Assembly: GCF_029227915.1 (NCBI RefSeq)
Contig: NC_079877.1
Location: 25,135,851 to 25,199,850 of the forward strand
Origin: Hydractinia symbiolongicarpus
Lineage: Eukaryota > Cnidaria > Hydrozoa > Anthoathecata > Hydractiniidae
Length of the DNA stretch: 64,000 nt
Reading direction: 5' to 3'
A program made the position numbers and the translations under genes. The notes under the pieces are model-generated. The model ran no database searches, was not told the origin of the DNA, and saw only the letters and a program-made list of their open reading frames with translations. This document shows, piece after piece, positions 1 through 11,216 of the stretch (within the stretch, counting starts at the first letter, position 1; each line of letters starts with the position of its first letter).

Positions 1-1305
1 ATTTTGAGAATGAAAAGAGTTTTTTCAAAAACCTTGCTGAGCAAAAGAATTTCAAAAGGCTTGCTAAGTAAATTTTTAAGCTCTGATACCCTTCTATAAA
101 TTTTATGCTTTTCTCAGATTTGTAAATTATGCATGATGAAATATAAGTGTAACAAAATCTTTTACCTTTATAAAAATTTTTGTTTCCATGCTTGCCGGTC
201 ATGACACGTCGAGTGGCACCAAATAAAATTTTACTTAATTGCATTGTGAACTTGACTAATTACAAAACAACAAACACATTATATATGTATCTATACTATT
301 TAATACAAAGCTAAGGTCAGCATGCTAAAAAACAACTCTATAGTACTGACCTAAATGAGTTCAATTTACTGGATGATTACAAAGCCTTTGTGTTTGACAC
401 AATCATGGAGACATTTTTTCTTTGAAAGTCGTTTTAATCCATTTTTTTCAAGCATGTTTAATTCATTGAAATGACATAGCCTTAGTGATAGAACAGAAAG
501 ACAGGAATCTTTTCTCAGTATTATTGCAGAGTGTTTGAATCTAAATTTCTTTTGTAATTGTTTAGAAAAACTTCAAAACAATGTAACATAATCATCTCTA
601 TTAAATATATTATTATATTTTCCTTTTAAATTCTCCTGTTAACAATAAAGTAGAAACAAAATAATACAAGTACATGTAACATATCCTCTCCATTGCTGCA
701 ATTCACTTTAAAATACACCCTTTACATATAAGATAATGAAAGTTTTAATACAGTAATTTAAAAGAGAAACTTTTTAGCATTGTTGTTGATACAAAAGTTT
801 TTGTTTGTTATTAAATTAAATCACACAACAAGCAAAGTATTTTATTATTTAAAATTTTTTAAAATTAGTTTTTTTGTCAAATGTGTCAATAAACAGCTCT
901 ATGCCCCAAAAAATATTCCAAATTATCTAGTAGGCAGTACTAATTAAAAATTCTTTTTTTTGTCTATATGCATCTTTTTAAAATAAAATGAATAAAACAA
1001 TCTTGGGCTGGCGTGATGGCAGAAAAATGTTAGTTTATATCGGTCATTTAAAAAAAGTTGTAACCAGAGTTCTTCAATGAAATGGAAGGTCAAATGAATT
1101 TTAGGTTTTAATTGAATTTTGTATTCTCTAAAAATCCATTTTTTTACAAAAATGTTTAAAAATTTACATATTTCAATTTTTTTAAACCTGTGATAATGTA
1201 ACTTGCAAGTCCCTTAAAACACACAATCATGTAGCCCATAGTTAACTAAGCTTTCTTCAAGGATATCATATTCAGTTTCTCGCAAACGAAAGCTTGGACG
1301 CAAAC
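1..1305. other. Gene-free AT-rich stretch
   Basis: No convincing exon, RNA gene or bounded repeat is visible. The stretch is AT-rich with homopolymer runs and many stops in all frames. It may be intergenic, or the intron or flank of a gene lying off the left edge. Confidence 0.5.
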
Positions 1306-1461
1306 ATGTCAGAGCAAATCCCAAAAATTCAAATTCGTCTCATAGCAAACCCTGAATTACAATCAATCAATGAGTACAAAGTTGTTGTTGACCCAGCCAA
1401 CTTTTACTCGTTTCCTCATCTTGCTCTTTTAAATAATACAAGAATAATTATATTTGTATGG
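1306..1461 (+). CDS. Candidate first coding exon of an unidentified protein
   Basis: An ATG in a good context (AAACATGTC) opens 52 codons that end exactly at a strong splice donor (TGG|GTGAGT) in phase 0. The peptide starts MSEQIPKIQIRLIANP and ends with alternating hydrophobic residues (TRIIIFVW), which suggests beta strands. I do not recognise the family. No partner exon is certain. A short piece after 2449 (acceptor TTTCAG, then about 18 codons and a stop) is in phase but unconvincing. The chromodomain exon at 13416 has the wrong phase. It could be a real gene start, an orphan exon or a chance ORF. Confidence 0.3.
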
Positions 1462-2870
1462 GTGAGTGAGACCATTTGCACTCAAAACAAAGAATTTTCT
1501 GATATTGACCATGTGAACAAAGAACAATAGAATTAACCAATAAGAAATGTGGCCAGTATTCTGACCACAAAAAAATTATTTGAGACCCAGTGTTATTTTG
1601 CCACCTCAACTAATCCAATTTCCTGGTGGTAAGAACAATTATGCTGGATCCCCATGTGAAACTGAAGTATACCGTATAAGCTCAGTGCTAACTTTTTAAA
1701 AGTAGGCCTAAAAATCACAGAACTTCTTTGTGAAACTGTTCTAACCTGGCTGCGCCAAGCCTTATAAAATCATTTGAAAACTGTCAAAACAGGTGTTAGC
1801 TAAGTTTAAACATCACATGATTTCTTTTGAAAACTATTAAACCTGGCTGTGATAAGTCTTATATTACTGTATTTCATTTAAAAACTGTCAAAACAGAGTT
1901 TTCCTGAACTTAAGAAATCATAGTGCTTTTTTAAAAAATAAAACAAGGAGATTGTGTAAAACCCAACAATGTCCTAATTCAATCAAAAAGAAATTAAAAA
2001 AAAAGAATAGCGTAAATTATACTGTTTGCTTTTCGTGCACCCTAGTGAGTTCTGCATAAGTACAATATTAAAAATGTGCAAGTATTTTTGGCATCCTCGT
2101 ATGTGCAGTATACTTGTAACATACTCGCAGAAGTTACTCATACCAGTAGTTTAATACTGGTGCATAGTTACTTGTGATCGGTAGTGTATGTTAAAAAGAA
2201 ATGACTTGCAATCTGTTAATTCAAACCACTGTGCTAAGTTAATCATATTGTACAAAGATGGTTAGTGCATTTCCTAATTGCTTTATGCATGTGGCAACCA
2301 TCCTATATAGGATGGTCCATACATCCATCTTCAATAAAAAACAGTGTTTGGATAGGCAAGGCAAATTCTCGTTAGTAGATACTTCTTATCTTTTCCATGA
2401 CCAGTGATTCCTCAAATTCTATTTGCTATGCAACGGTGGTACAATTGCGCCAGGCCTCATTTCAGCAGATCCGATTTAGCAAACCAAAATTTTTACCCAT
2501 GACTTGTCACAAAGAAACTTGAAAATTGATATTAAGGTAACTTACATTGATACTCTGTAATATCTTTTATTCATTTTTGCACTTTAAAAATTGGCATAAT
2601 AAAACTGTTTTTTGACCTTGTTTTTAGGTATTGGAAAATCTGATTTTTGCAGTTAATTGATTGATTGATTCATACCAACTAATGAAGATAAATCACTATT
2701 ACAGTATCCATGACATTAAGCATAAGGTCGATCCATGTCCATCGACAATGAGAACACGTTTTCCCAAATGCTTTGTCTTTGAAACAAAAAGCATTTAGAA
2801 CCAAGCGATAAATAATTCGCCTTTTCTGCATAAATGACACTGGGGTAAGATTTTTCAAAAATAATCATGA
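1462..2870. other. Gene-free stretch with a perfect 20-bp palindrome
   Basis: I see no supported gene here. A perfect 20-bp palindrome, ACCATCCTATATAGGATGGT, sits at 2297-2316. The rest is unremarkable AT-rich sequence. Confidence 0.5.
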
Positions 2871-2871
2871 C

Positions 2872-3362
2872 TTAACCACTAGCTGACACACACCATTGAA
2901 CAGTGACATGGTCACAACTTCCTTTTGCTTGTGAGAATGCATGCTTAGACTCCTTTCGAATAACAACTTTGCCTTTTCTAAGCTCCATGTTCAGGACGGA
3001 CTTATCCACATTAAAAATGTTAGCAGGTCTGTTAATTAGGTTGGTGGTTTCAAGGAAGGATTTTATTTTTGCTAAATATTCTGGCTTGCCATTCCAGCAC
3101 ACCCCCGATCCAACTTATCTGGCTTCCCCACAGTTAAATCTTTCACATGCCTCTTTTTAAATTTATTCCACCAAGTACCACCGGGACCGTTTTCCAGTTT
3201 GAATGTCTTGTCCTTTCCGGATCTTTTTGTTATGACCAAAGGAAAAGATTTAATTAGCGCAAAGGAAACACCCTCTCCGCCATGAACCTTATGTATTTGA
3301 TCAGGGCCGCTTCTACATTTAGATGGACCGACTTGCTGGATGTCTCCCACTAATTTTACCAT
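2872..3362 (-). pseudogene. Pogo/Tigger-type DDE transposase remnant (frameshifted)
   Basis: Two overlapping minus-strand reading frames together resemble the middle of a pogo/Tigger-superfamily transposase. The upstream frame (3362 to about 3072) reads GPGGTWWNKFKKRH and then KLDRGCAGMA. This matches the CENP-B-like HTH stretch (GPGGxWWxxFxKRH...LxRxRAxxM) of that family. The downstream frame (3102 to 2872) has NLINRPANIFNVDKS, aligning with the first catalytic block NRPxxIFNVDESG. The frames differ, so at least one frameshift has broken the gene. The residue after the first catalytic Asp is Lys instead of Glu/Ser. No terminal inverted repeats were found. This is a dead transposon fragment. 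Confidence 0.6.
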
Positions 3363-3939
3363 TAGGGTTTTTCGCGGTATCCCTGTTTCATATTTAAAAT
3401 ATCGAATGTTTATCTTTTGAACTTATATTAACAAAATTATTCTGCTTATATTGCTTTAAAAAAAATCAATGATTGACAAGATATGGATGGATATATGTGT
3501 TTCATATCTAATATACCTGAGTGTCCCTTAGATAACCTTGTGGAAAAGAAAAACTACAAATCCCAGCATGCTTTTAGAGCGGAGAAGCCTTTACACTGCA
3601 CTTACTCGGCATATACATACAGAACAAATGTAAAACAATTTCACCATCTACCAGAAATTATTCTAAAGCATAAAAATTGCTTGAATTAATTGTGTTTAGG
3701 CTAATTACAATATTTAAAGACCTGGAATGGCCGTTTAAAACGATCAAATAGCTTACAATTAAATAAAACCATCTGGCGAAATTGTACCTTGGATGGCGAA
3801 ATTGTATCACTCCAGGTCTCATGCGGGCAGTTAGAATTTAACTTTATTCCTAATTTTCGGTCAACAGAAGTATTTGATCTTTAAAAAAGCCATAACAGGG
3901 TGGCGTATTGACAAGGGCAAGGTAAATACTAATGTTTTT

Positions 3940-4302
3940 CATAAATGTGTAAAGCCAGTATGAGAGACAGAAAGAGTTCAGATGAGCTAAGAAGCAGGCT
4001 AAGTATCCGTAGAATTAAAGATGTTATCCAGATAAGAAGATTGAATTGGCTGGGGCACTTGGAAAGAATGGAGGGGAATAATTGGGTATAAAAGTGTAGA
4101 GACTTGATAGTTCCTGGGGCAAAGCCCAGAGGCAGACCAAGAAATACTTGGCAGAAGGTTATAAAAACAGACTTGATACAGAGCAATTGAGTTTAGATCT
4201 AACACAGGCTAGATCAGATTGGAAGAGGGACATTAATATACCCTGTCCAACCCATGCTAGCATGGAAAATGGACGTTAAGCCGAGAATGATGATGATGAT
4301 AA
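3940..4302 (+). mobile_element. 3' end of a non-LTR retrotransposon (LINE), decayed
   Basis: Translation of the plus strand from about 3968 gives the C-terminal region found after the reverse transcriptase in LINE elements: RRLNWLGHLERME, followed by a stop, then GAKPRGRPRNTWQKV. The signature W-x-GH-x-x-R-M ... G-R-R/K-x-x-GRP-x-x-TW is typical of Jockey/RTE-like ORF2 tails. It then runs into a conserved 3' tail at 4247-4302 (CCAACCCATGCTAGCATGG ... GACGTTAAGCCGAGAATGATG) ending in (GAT)n. In-frame stops show it is inactive. The same tail recurs at about 10857-10922. Confidence 0.7.
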
Positions 4303-4547
4303 AAACTGCCAATAAGCTGCATACGCCACAAAAAGTGTGGGTGTTCTCGGGTGATTTTAGCATTTTTAAAAAAATTCAAGCATTAGCCCGAAAAATTCTG
4401 CATAGACCCAAACAATGCCCGGAAAAAACTCAAAGATTCACCACAAATGATTCAAAAACTATAAATAACAAAATAAATCTACTATGTGGTAGCAAAACCC
4501 TTTAACTGTTTTTGATGGTTTTTGATAAGATTTACTTGATAAATAAA

Positions 4548-4766
4548 TTAATAAACTTTATTAACTCCTTTCTCTTCAAGCGCGTTCTTCCAACTGTCGT
4601 CCGCATGGCACAGTACTGGAAAAAGGTGGTTTAACATCGCGCTTCTCGTATCGGGATGGTATTCTCGACCCGCGATAGACGTTTTTTTACTTTCAAATTG
4701 TATCGAGAGAGCTTCGCGATGCATCCACCTCGATGTCATTCTCGAAGCTATCGAGGCCATTAACAC
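4548..4766 (-). pseudogene. Minus-strand ORF related to the neighbouring repeat, possible BEN-like C-terminal fragment
   Basis: An open minus-strand frame contains NHLFPVLCHADDSWKNAL. The DNA for its centre (CCTTTTTCCAGTACT) is shared with the plus-strand 1.07-kb duplicated unit at about 5703 and 6773, so these are related fragments in opposite orientation. A hydrophobic Phe-Pro followed by a Trp some residues later is reminiscent of the C-terminal half of BEN domains, and a BEN-like ORF lies at 8.3 kb. The assignment is weak. It may be a fragment of the mobile element that built this region. Confidence 0.25.
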
Positions 4767-4904
4767 TTTTTCATAACAGAACTATATATTTTAAAAATAA
4801 GAGTGTATTGGACAATGATCGCGGATGTTTACTTCATTTGTGTTATATTTTTTTAACTTATGCATAACAATCTAGGGTATACAGCTAGCGTTAATCTTTC
4901 TTTT

Positions 4905-5332
4905 TTAGATCACATTTTAAAAATTTAAGAACTAAGAACGGCGATAGAAAAGCTTTGTTAGATCGCATTTTAAAAATTTACGAACAAAGAACAGCGATAG
5001 AAAAGTTTTTTTAGATCGCATTTTAAAAGTTTAAGAACAAAATGCGGTGATAGAAATGCTTTTTTAGATCGAAGTTAAAAAGTTTATAAAAGAAATCCAG
5101 CGATAGAAATGTTTTTTAAGATCGCATTTTAAAAGCTTAAGAACGAAATGTGGCGATAGAAATGTTTTTTTAGATCGAATTTTAAAAGTTTTTATAAAGG
5201 AAAAGCGATAATAGAAATGCTTTTTTAGATCAAATTTTAAAAGTTTAAGAACAAAAAGCATAGAAATGCTGTTTTAGATCGCGTTTTAAAAGTTCAAGAA
5301 CGAAAAGCGGCGACATAAAAAGCTTCGTTAGA
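4905..5332. repeat. ~53-bp minisatellite, block 1
   Basis: About eight diverged units. Each contains TTAGATCGCATTTTAAAAG, then TTAAGAACGAAAAGCGG and GATAGAAATG. Units differ by substitutions and small indels. The same unit recurs at 7463-7690, on the other side of the 1.07-kb tandem duplication. Confidence 0.8.
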
Positions 5333-7462
5333 GACCACATTTTCAAAGTTTAAGGATGAAAGTAGCGTTAGAAAAAAAACATTGAAAAAGTAATGCGCTA
5401 GAATTACTTTAATAAATACGAAAGTTTAAAATTTTCTTATAATATACACCTATTTAAATAAAAAAAAAGATAAAGCAGAGATGTGTTTGAAATAAAAAAA
5501 ACTTTCTCTCTATTCTCATTAAAAAAGCTTTCTCTTTATTCTCATTATCACCACCATCGCGACACATCGAGACGGATTTTGTAACAATACTAGATTCTCG
5601 ATAGATAGCGACAATTTATTTTAACTGTTTCTTATTATTATAAACACGGTACATCGCGTATCGAGGGAGTCCACGCATGTTGCGCGCTCGATATAGCAAA
5701 CAACCTTTTTCCAGTACTATATGTTACGAGGAATTGCATTTCGGGAATGCTCTGGGTGAGTTTGGGAAAGTGGAGGCGGTTTCGGAGGACATTCGCCAAT
5801 TAATTCTACATGCGGGCTTTTGCGGCTTATCGGCACCCTCTTTGTGGTGTGATGTACATTTACAGTAAAACTCTTATAAAATCATTTCAGTGAAATTTGA
5901 CATTAGAACCTTTCTGGGGGAACCCTCTTTGTCACAAGTTATTTTATATTTAAAAGTAATATCTAACCTCGATTTTATGTTACAGTACAGTCCAGATGTA
6001 AGCGTACGCGTACGCTCAAGTTTCACACCTTTTTCTCGGAGGCGGTAGTTGTTTGTCTTTTGTTCTTATTAATTATCTTGCGAGTCTTGTAAGTCATTAA
6101 CTTGCGCGTAATAAACAAAAGATTATCGAAGAAAAAATAGCTTATTATAACTGCGCGTGACTATTGTTAAATAGTGTTAACATAACTATTCCCAATAGCA
6201 TAATTGCAAATGTTATCAACTATATCAATGTGACATGAAGAGTCATTGTTTAATATTTTTTTTAAACAAAAGTTTTGTGTGGTAACTAAATAAACTAGCG
6301 AGAAGGCATTGTTGGTTGCGCAGGTTAAATAAAGCTTAAGCGATAGAAATTATTATATTTTAAGAAAGATTGAAATTTTAATTTTGATAGAAAAGCTTTT
6401 TTAGACCACATTTTCAAAGTTTAAGAATGAAAGTAGCGTTAGAAAAAAAACATTGAAAAAGTAATGCGCTAGAATTACTTTAATAAATACGAAAGTTTAA
6501 AATTTTCTTATAATATACACCTATTTAAATAAAAAAAAGATAAAGCAGAGATGTGTTTGAAATAAAAAAAACTTTCTCTCTATTCTCATTAAAAAAGCTT
6601 TCTCTTTATTCTTATTATCACCACCATCGCGACACATCGGGACGGATTTTGTAACAATACTAGATTCTCGATAGATAGCGACAATTTATTTTAACTGTTT
6701 CTTATTATTATAAACACGGTACATCGCGTATCGAGGGAGTCCACGCATGTTGCGCGCTCGATATAGCAAACAACCTTTTTCCAGTACTATATGTTACGAG
6801 GAATTGCATTTCGGGAATGCTCTGGGTGAGTTTGGGAAAGTGGAGGCGGTTTCGGAGGACATTCGCCAATTAATTCTACATGCGGGCTTTTGCGGCTTAT
6901 CGGCACCCTCTTTGTGGTGTGATGTACATTTACAGTAAAACTCTTATAAAATCATTCCAGTGAAATTTGACATTAGAACCTTTCTGGGGGAACCCTCTTT
7001 GTCACAAGTTATTTTATATTTAAAAGTAATATCTAACCTCGATTTTATGTTACAGTACAGTCCAGATGTAAGCGTACGCGTACGCTCAAGTTTCACACCT
7101 TTTTCTCGGAGGCGGTAGTTGTTTGTCTTTTGTTCTTATTAATTATTTTGCGAGTCTTTAAGTCATTAACTTGCGCGTAATAAACAAAAGATTATTGAAG
7201 AAAAAATAGCTTATTATAACTGCCTATTGTTAAATAGTGTTAACATAACTATTCCCAATAGCATAATTGCAAATGTTATCAACTATATCAATGTGACATG
7301 AAGAGTCATTGTTTAATATTTTTTTTAAACAAAAGTTTTGTGTGGTAACTAAATAAACTAGCGAGAAGGCATTGTTGGTTGCGCGGGTTAAATAAAGCTT
7401 TTAAGCGATAGAAATTATTATATTTTAAGAAAGATTGAAATTTTAATTTTGATAGAAAAGCT
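5333..7462. repeat. ~1.07-kb tandem direct duplication (two near-identical copies)
   Basis: Copy 1 (about 5333-6403) and copy 2 (about 6404-7462) are head-to-tail and differ by only a few substitutions and short indels. Each carries a 63-codon open frame (5677-5868 and 6747-6938) with identical translation; these begin at TTG and I do not regard them as genes. Each also carries the perfect palindrome AGCGTACGCGTACGCT (5999-6014 and 7070-7085). Near identity indicates a recent duplication or assembly-level tandem copy. The unit is bracketed by the ~53-bp minisatellite. Confidence 0.85.
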
Positions 7463-7690
7463 TTTTTAGATCGCATTTTAAAAGTTTAAAAACGAAAAGC
7501 GGTGATAGAAATGTTTTTTAGATCGCATTTTAGAAGTTTAAAAACGAAAAACGGCAATAGAAATGTTTTTTTAGATTGCATTTTAAAAGTTTAAAAACGA
7601 ATAGCGGCGATAGAAATGTTTTTTAGATCGCATTTTAAAAGATTTAAAACGAAGAGCGGTGATAGAAATGTTTTTTTAGATCGCTTTTTA
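7463..7690. repeat. ~53-bp minisatellite, block 2
   Basis: Four to five further units of the minisatellite seen at 4905-5332 (AGATCGCATTTTAAAAGTTT ... GATAGAAATG). The last unit runs directly into the Gln/Thr-rich open frame at 7690-7850. Confidence 0.8.
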
Positions 7691-8051
7691 AAAGAAACAA
7701 GAACACAGAAACAAGAAAAACAACATGGCGCAACAACAACAACAATAATACAAAATCAACAGAAACAGCAACAAACACAACAAGAAGGCAACATTAAAAA
7801 AACGAAAGTATCTGTCCAAAAAGAAGCAGTGCGTATATTAAATAATAACTTTTTAAATTAACTAAAAGATTTAGAGAAAAATCTTGCATCTTGCAACATC
7901 TAATATTATTCTTTCAGGCTGCTGTCATAAATTTTGCCGCTGGTTCCGGAGAAGTCCTCAGACTTCGCGAACAAATTTTAAACGAAACACCGGAAAATAA
8001 TTCGTGTCCATCATGTAAGATTCGTCACCTAAACCAGTTTCGCCACTAATT

Positions 8052-8495
8052 TTGCCACCTGCAACAACACCTAGACAGCAAATTGCACCAACCTTTTCAA
8101 TTCATCAACCACCACCTCCGTTTATCTCAAACCATCATTTGAATATGCCGCCATACATTTCACCTTATCCACAGCATGGACTGTTTTCTCCGCCACACCA
8201 ACCATTTTCTCCACTGCACCAGCCATTTTCTCCACCACACCAGCCATTTTCTATTCCTCCACAGCACAGTTTCAATCACATTCCTTCCAACTCATATTTG
8301 ACCGACGACGTCATCTTGTATGCGCGCAATCAATGTGGTGACAAAATAGGAAATTTTGCGACAAGACTAATGAAAAAGATTTTCACCGTAGAGGAGAGAA
8401 AGGGAAAAAACGTTTTTGGTATGAACAAAATGGGGAACGGTAAACAAGTTCAAAAAGAACCTTTAGACAGGGAAAAAGTTGAGTATATTAAGTAG
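8052..8495 (+). CDS. BEN-domain-like protein, Pro/His-rich N-terminus, partial
   Basis: A 147-codon open frame ends at TAG. The first ~75 residues are low-complexity Pro/Gln/His with repeats of FSPPHQP. Residues ~80-147 (start SNSYLTDDVILYARNQ, then FATRLMKKIFTVEE, NVFG, LDREKVEYI) match the pattern of a BEN domain: an amphipathic helix, a Leu/Phe-Thr-x-Glu-Glu turn, N-V-x-G, and L-D-x-x-K-x-x-x-I near the end. BEN domains bind DNA or chromatin and occur in both host factors and transposons. An upstream acceptor at 7917 opens a different frame (AAVINFAAGSGEVLRL ... CPSC), so exons do not join cleanly. The flanking minisatellite and palindromes suggest this belongs to a mobile element. The true start and intactness are unknown. 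Confidence 0.4.
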   Translation: MPPATTPRQQIAPTFSIHQPPPPFISNHHLNMPPYISPYPQHGLFSPPHQPFSPLHQPFSPPHQPFSIPPQHSFNHIPSNSYLTDDVILYARNQCGDKIGNFATRLMKKIFTVEERKGKNVFGMNKMGNGKQVQKEPLDREKVEYIK

Positions 8496-9319
8496 ATTGT
8501 TTTTCGGTATTTTGATGTTTCAAAAACGAACCAAAATCGACTTGGGCAGGCGCAGTTAATGCTATGAATGAGTATTTGCGACGACCGAAACTAAATAACA
8601 GTGACTTCATGTAATTTTATAGCTCTTTTTTTATTAATATTTTTTAAGTTTGTACTAACTCTTTTTTCAAGATTTATTTTTTAGAAAAAACACATATTTT
8701 ATCCTTTTATTCTTACCAGAACAAAATGTTCCCACAACGAGCGTTTTCTCCTTTTATGTGCGTTGAAAGTTATATTTTTAGACTATTTCTTCGGTATTAA
8801 AATTTAAAACAAAATGTTCACACAATGAGTGTTTTGATCTTTCCTGAACGTCAAAAGTTATATTTTTAGATTTTTCTTTCTTCGGTATTAAAATTTAATT
8901 TGTTTTCGAAAAGTCCCGAACTTAGGGTTTTTCAGTTTGCGTTACTAAAAGTTGCTTTTTATAAAACCAACTTTTAAAACTTTCGCATGTTAAAAAATAT
9001 GTTTCGGCGATAAAGAAATATTACTAAAAGTTTTAAAGTAGCATTTTTTTTTTAAATATTTAGATCATTGGATTTGTTGTTTTTTAAAAGAGCTTGTGTT
9101 TTTTAAATATATCGAGATTAAAATCGCGTTACTATAATTAGTTTCGTTGTTAAAAAAAATAAAAATTCAATGGCCTTCGCGTTTAATTTTTTCTCGCGCA
9201 GAGTATTGTTTATAAACAATGTTTCTTGCTATGCTTTTGTTTTTAACACGAAGCAATTATTTTCGTGCACTTTGAAAGGAACTCGCTATCCTATTGTTTT
9301 TTTTAATGAAAGCAATTAT

Positions 9320-9490
9320 TTTTGCAAGTTGAGCGTACGCGTACGCTTACATCTGGACTGTACTGCATTTGGTTGTTGACCAAGAAAGCATAATCATAAA
9401 AAGATTTGACACAAGAACCTTGAAGGGGAAAGCCTTCTTTTTGAGGTTATTTATAATTGAAAATTATTATTAACAGAAACAATCCAGACC
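9320..9490. repeat. Inverted copy of the palindrome-bearing block seen at 6.0 and 7.1 kb
   Basis: The sequence TTGAGCGTACGCGTACGCTT plus ACATCTGGACTGT is the reverse complement of the block at about 5987-6019 and 7058-7090. The following ~80 bases (TTTGACACAAGAACCTTGAA ...) instead resemble, in direct orientation, the sequence at 5886-5950. The mixed orientation fits element termini bounding the BEN-like ORF. Confidence 0.6.
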
Positions 9491-9619
9491 AAATCTAATA
9501 GGATGTTTTAAACTTGCAAAATTGTAAGTCAGCAGCAAAGGAGGGCATAAAATATCTGTTATGTAAAAAAAAACCACACTATCCCCCAATTGGGGTAGCC
9601 CATGTTTTCATTTAACCCC

Positions 9620-9800
9620 CTCACTATATCGGACCAATAGTTCAGTTGACAGAACAATGGTGGCAAAGATCGCTGGTTAGATTCATGCTCATTTCAGTCC
9701 AAGTTCTTTATCACCAGACAAGAATCCACTTAGGCGGACGTCACAATTATTTGGTGTTAGAGTCACCCGATAATTTTTGATCGAAATTTTTGATATACTG
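9620..9800 (+). mobile_element. Possible tRNA-derived SINE head
   Basis: TAGTTCAGTTGACAG (about 9647) looks like a Pol III A box. GCTGGTTAGATTCATGC, about 30 bases further on, is a degenerate B box (consensus GGTTCGANTCC). Spacing is tRNA-like. No clear 3' tail or target duplication was seen. Confidence 0.3.
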
Positions 9801-10847
9801 AGTCTAAAAAACTAAAACGACAAAAATATTATATGCTTGTTGTCTCCCCACAGTCATTACCCACCATTATTGTTGTGCTTAGCTTTAAAATGCGAAAAGG
9901 GTTCTGAGAACTAGTTAAAAATGGCACACAGAAACACTATTTAAGCGAGGTGCCAAAGTTATCATTAAATATTGGCGGTTTAAAAGCACGCGTTAATGGC
10001 TGGATGGTTGGATACAATTTTTCGAATTTTTAATTTATCTTTTGTCGACCGACTGGTGCTCAAATATGACTCTCCAGATATTTGTGACGTCCGCCTTACC
10101 AAATTGCTATAAAATATACATTTTTATCTTGGCAATCACAGGGGAGCATGCAATGTGGATAGCTAGTGGTTTGCATATTTTGATTAGTTACCATAGCTAC
10201 CTAAGCTATGGCTTGAAAATAGCAAAAAAGCAAAAATGGTAGCTAGCTACACCAACATTTTATAGCTAGCTATAGCTAGCTTTCTTAAAACATTTTTACT
10301 AGCAAATAATTAAAGCCATGTGAATTCTACTAAAACTGGTTTAAAATGAATGCTGTTAAAAAATTTGGGTGAGACTAAAATATGAGACTAAAAAGTCTAT
10401 TGGTCATTTTCTGTGCTACTTTAAATATGGACGACGTGATTCCAGCAACAAAAAGCTCCACCAGGCAGACAGGCAGAAAGAAGGCGTACTTTAGGGCTAT
10501 GATATCAAGAAAAGTAAAGAAAAGTAGAGCAAAGTGGACCATAGTGGATTATCGCGAGTCCCTCTGCCGTCGAGGCTATATACGGATTATGTCTGTCTCC
10601 TCAACTTGAAATGGTGGAGCGCAAAGTTTATTTGTTTCGTTTTCGGGTTATTTCCATGAATTTTGTTCTTCCCTATTCCCCAAGCCTCTTGAGGAATTTC
10701 CCTCTTCTTCGCAACGATTGTACACGTTTTGGGCTGTGGAAGTTTATAGTAAAGCAAGATACGGGTCGACGAAACACCGAAAAAAGTAAGAAAATTATTT
10801 TATTCTCACTAATATTTATCTAAAACTTATCTATTTATATTAAGGTA

Positions 10848-10925
10848 CAAAATTGTCCAACCCATGTTAGCATGGAAAACGGACGTTAAGCCGAGAATGA
10901 TGATGATAATGATGATGATGATGCG
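10848..10925 (+). mobile_element. LINE 3' tail, second copy
   Basis: The block TCCAACCCATGTTAGCATGG ... ACGGACGTTAAGCCGAGAATG followed by (GAT)n is the same 3' tail as at 4247-4302. It has no recognisable reverse-transcriptase sequence upstream, as expected of a 5'-truncated insertion. Confidence 0.65.
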
Positions 10926-11216
10926 GTCCAGCATCTCCTCCTGAGATAATGTCAGTTATTTCCACCTGTTTCAGAACTATTTAACCTTGAAGTTATAAGT
11001 GTGGTGTAATAGATGGATTCCAGTGTTTATTTGTTTATTTTTCAGCAGTAAGCTCTTTGACTCTGGCATTTAAGTGGCAGGAACAAATAACAGAATTTAT
11101 CTATGGTTTTACTAACTTCCCATCTAATTCATCAATTAACAATTAAAATTTTTCCTCCAAATTCTTTCCTGGGAGGGAAGCGCAAATTCTTGGCACGTTC
11201 TTTAATTAAATAAGTA

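Noticed and set aside
3483-3689. Plus-strand 68-codon frame next to the pogo remnant
   Set aside because: No motif and no splice support; likely non-coding transposon sequence.
5677-6938. Duplicated 63-codon open frames with identical translation
   Set aside because: They start at TTG, identity follows from the recent DNA duplication, and there are no splice sites or recognised motifs. They are treated as part of the repeat.
9170-9379. Open frame of 69 codons in the 9.2-kb region
   Set aside because: It overlaps the inverted palindrome block, has a low-complexity Phe/Asn composition and no splice context, and is probably chance.
10382-10823. Two consecutive short plus-strand frames
   Set aside because: No motif, no conserved splice sites, and composition like the surrounding sequence.
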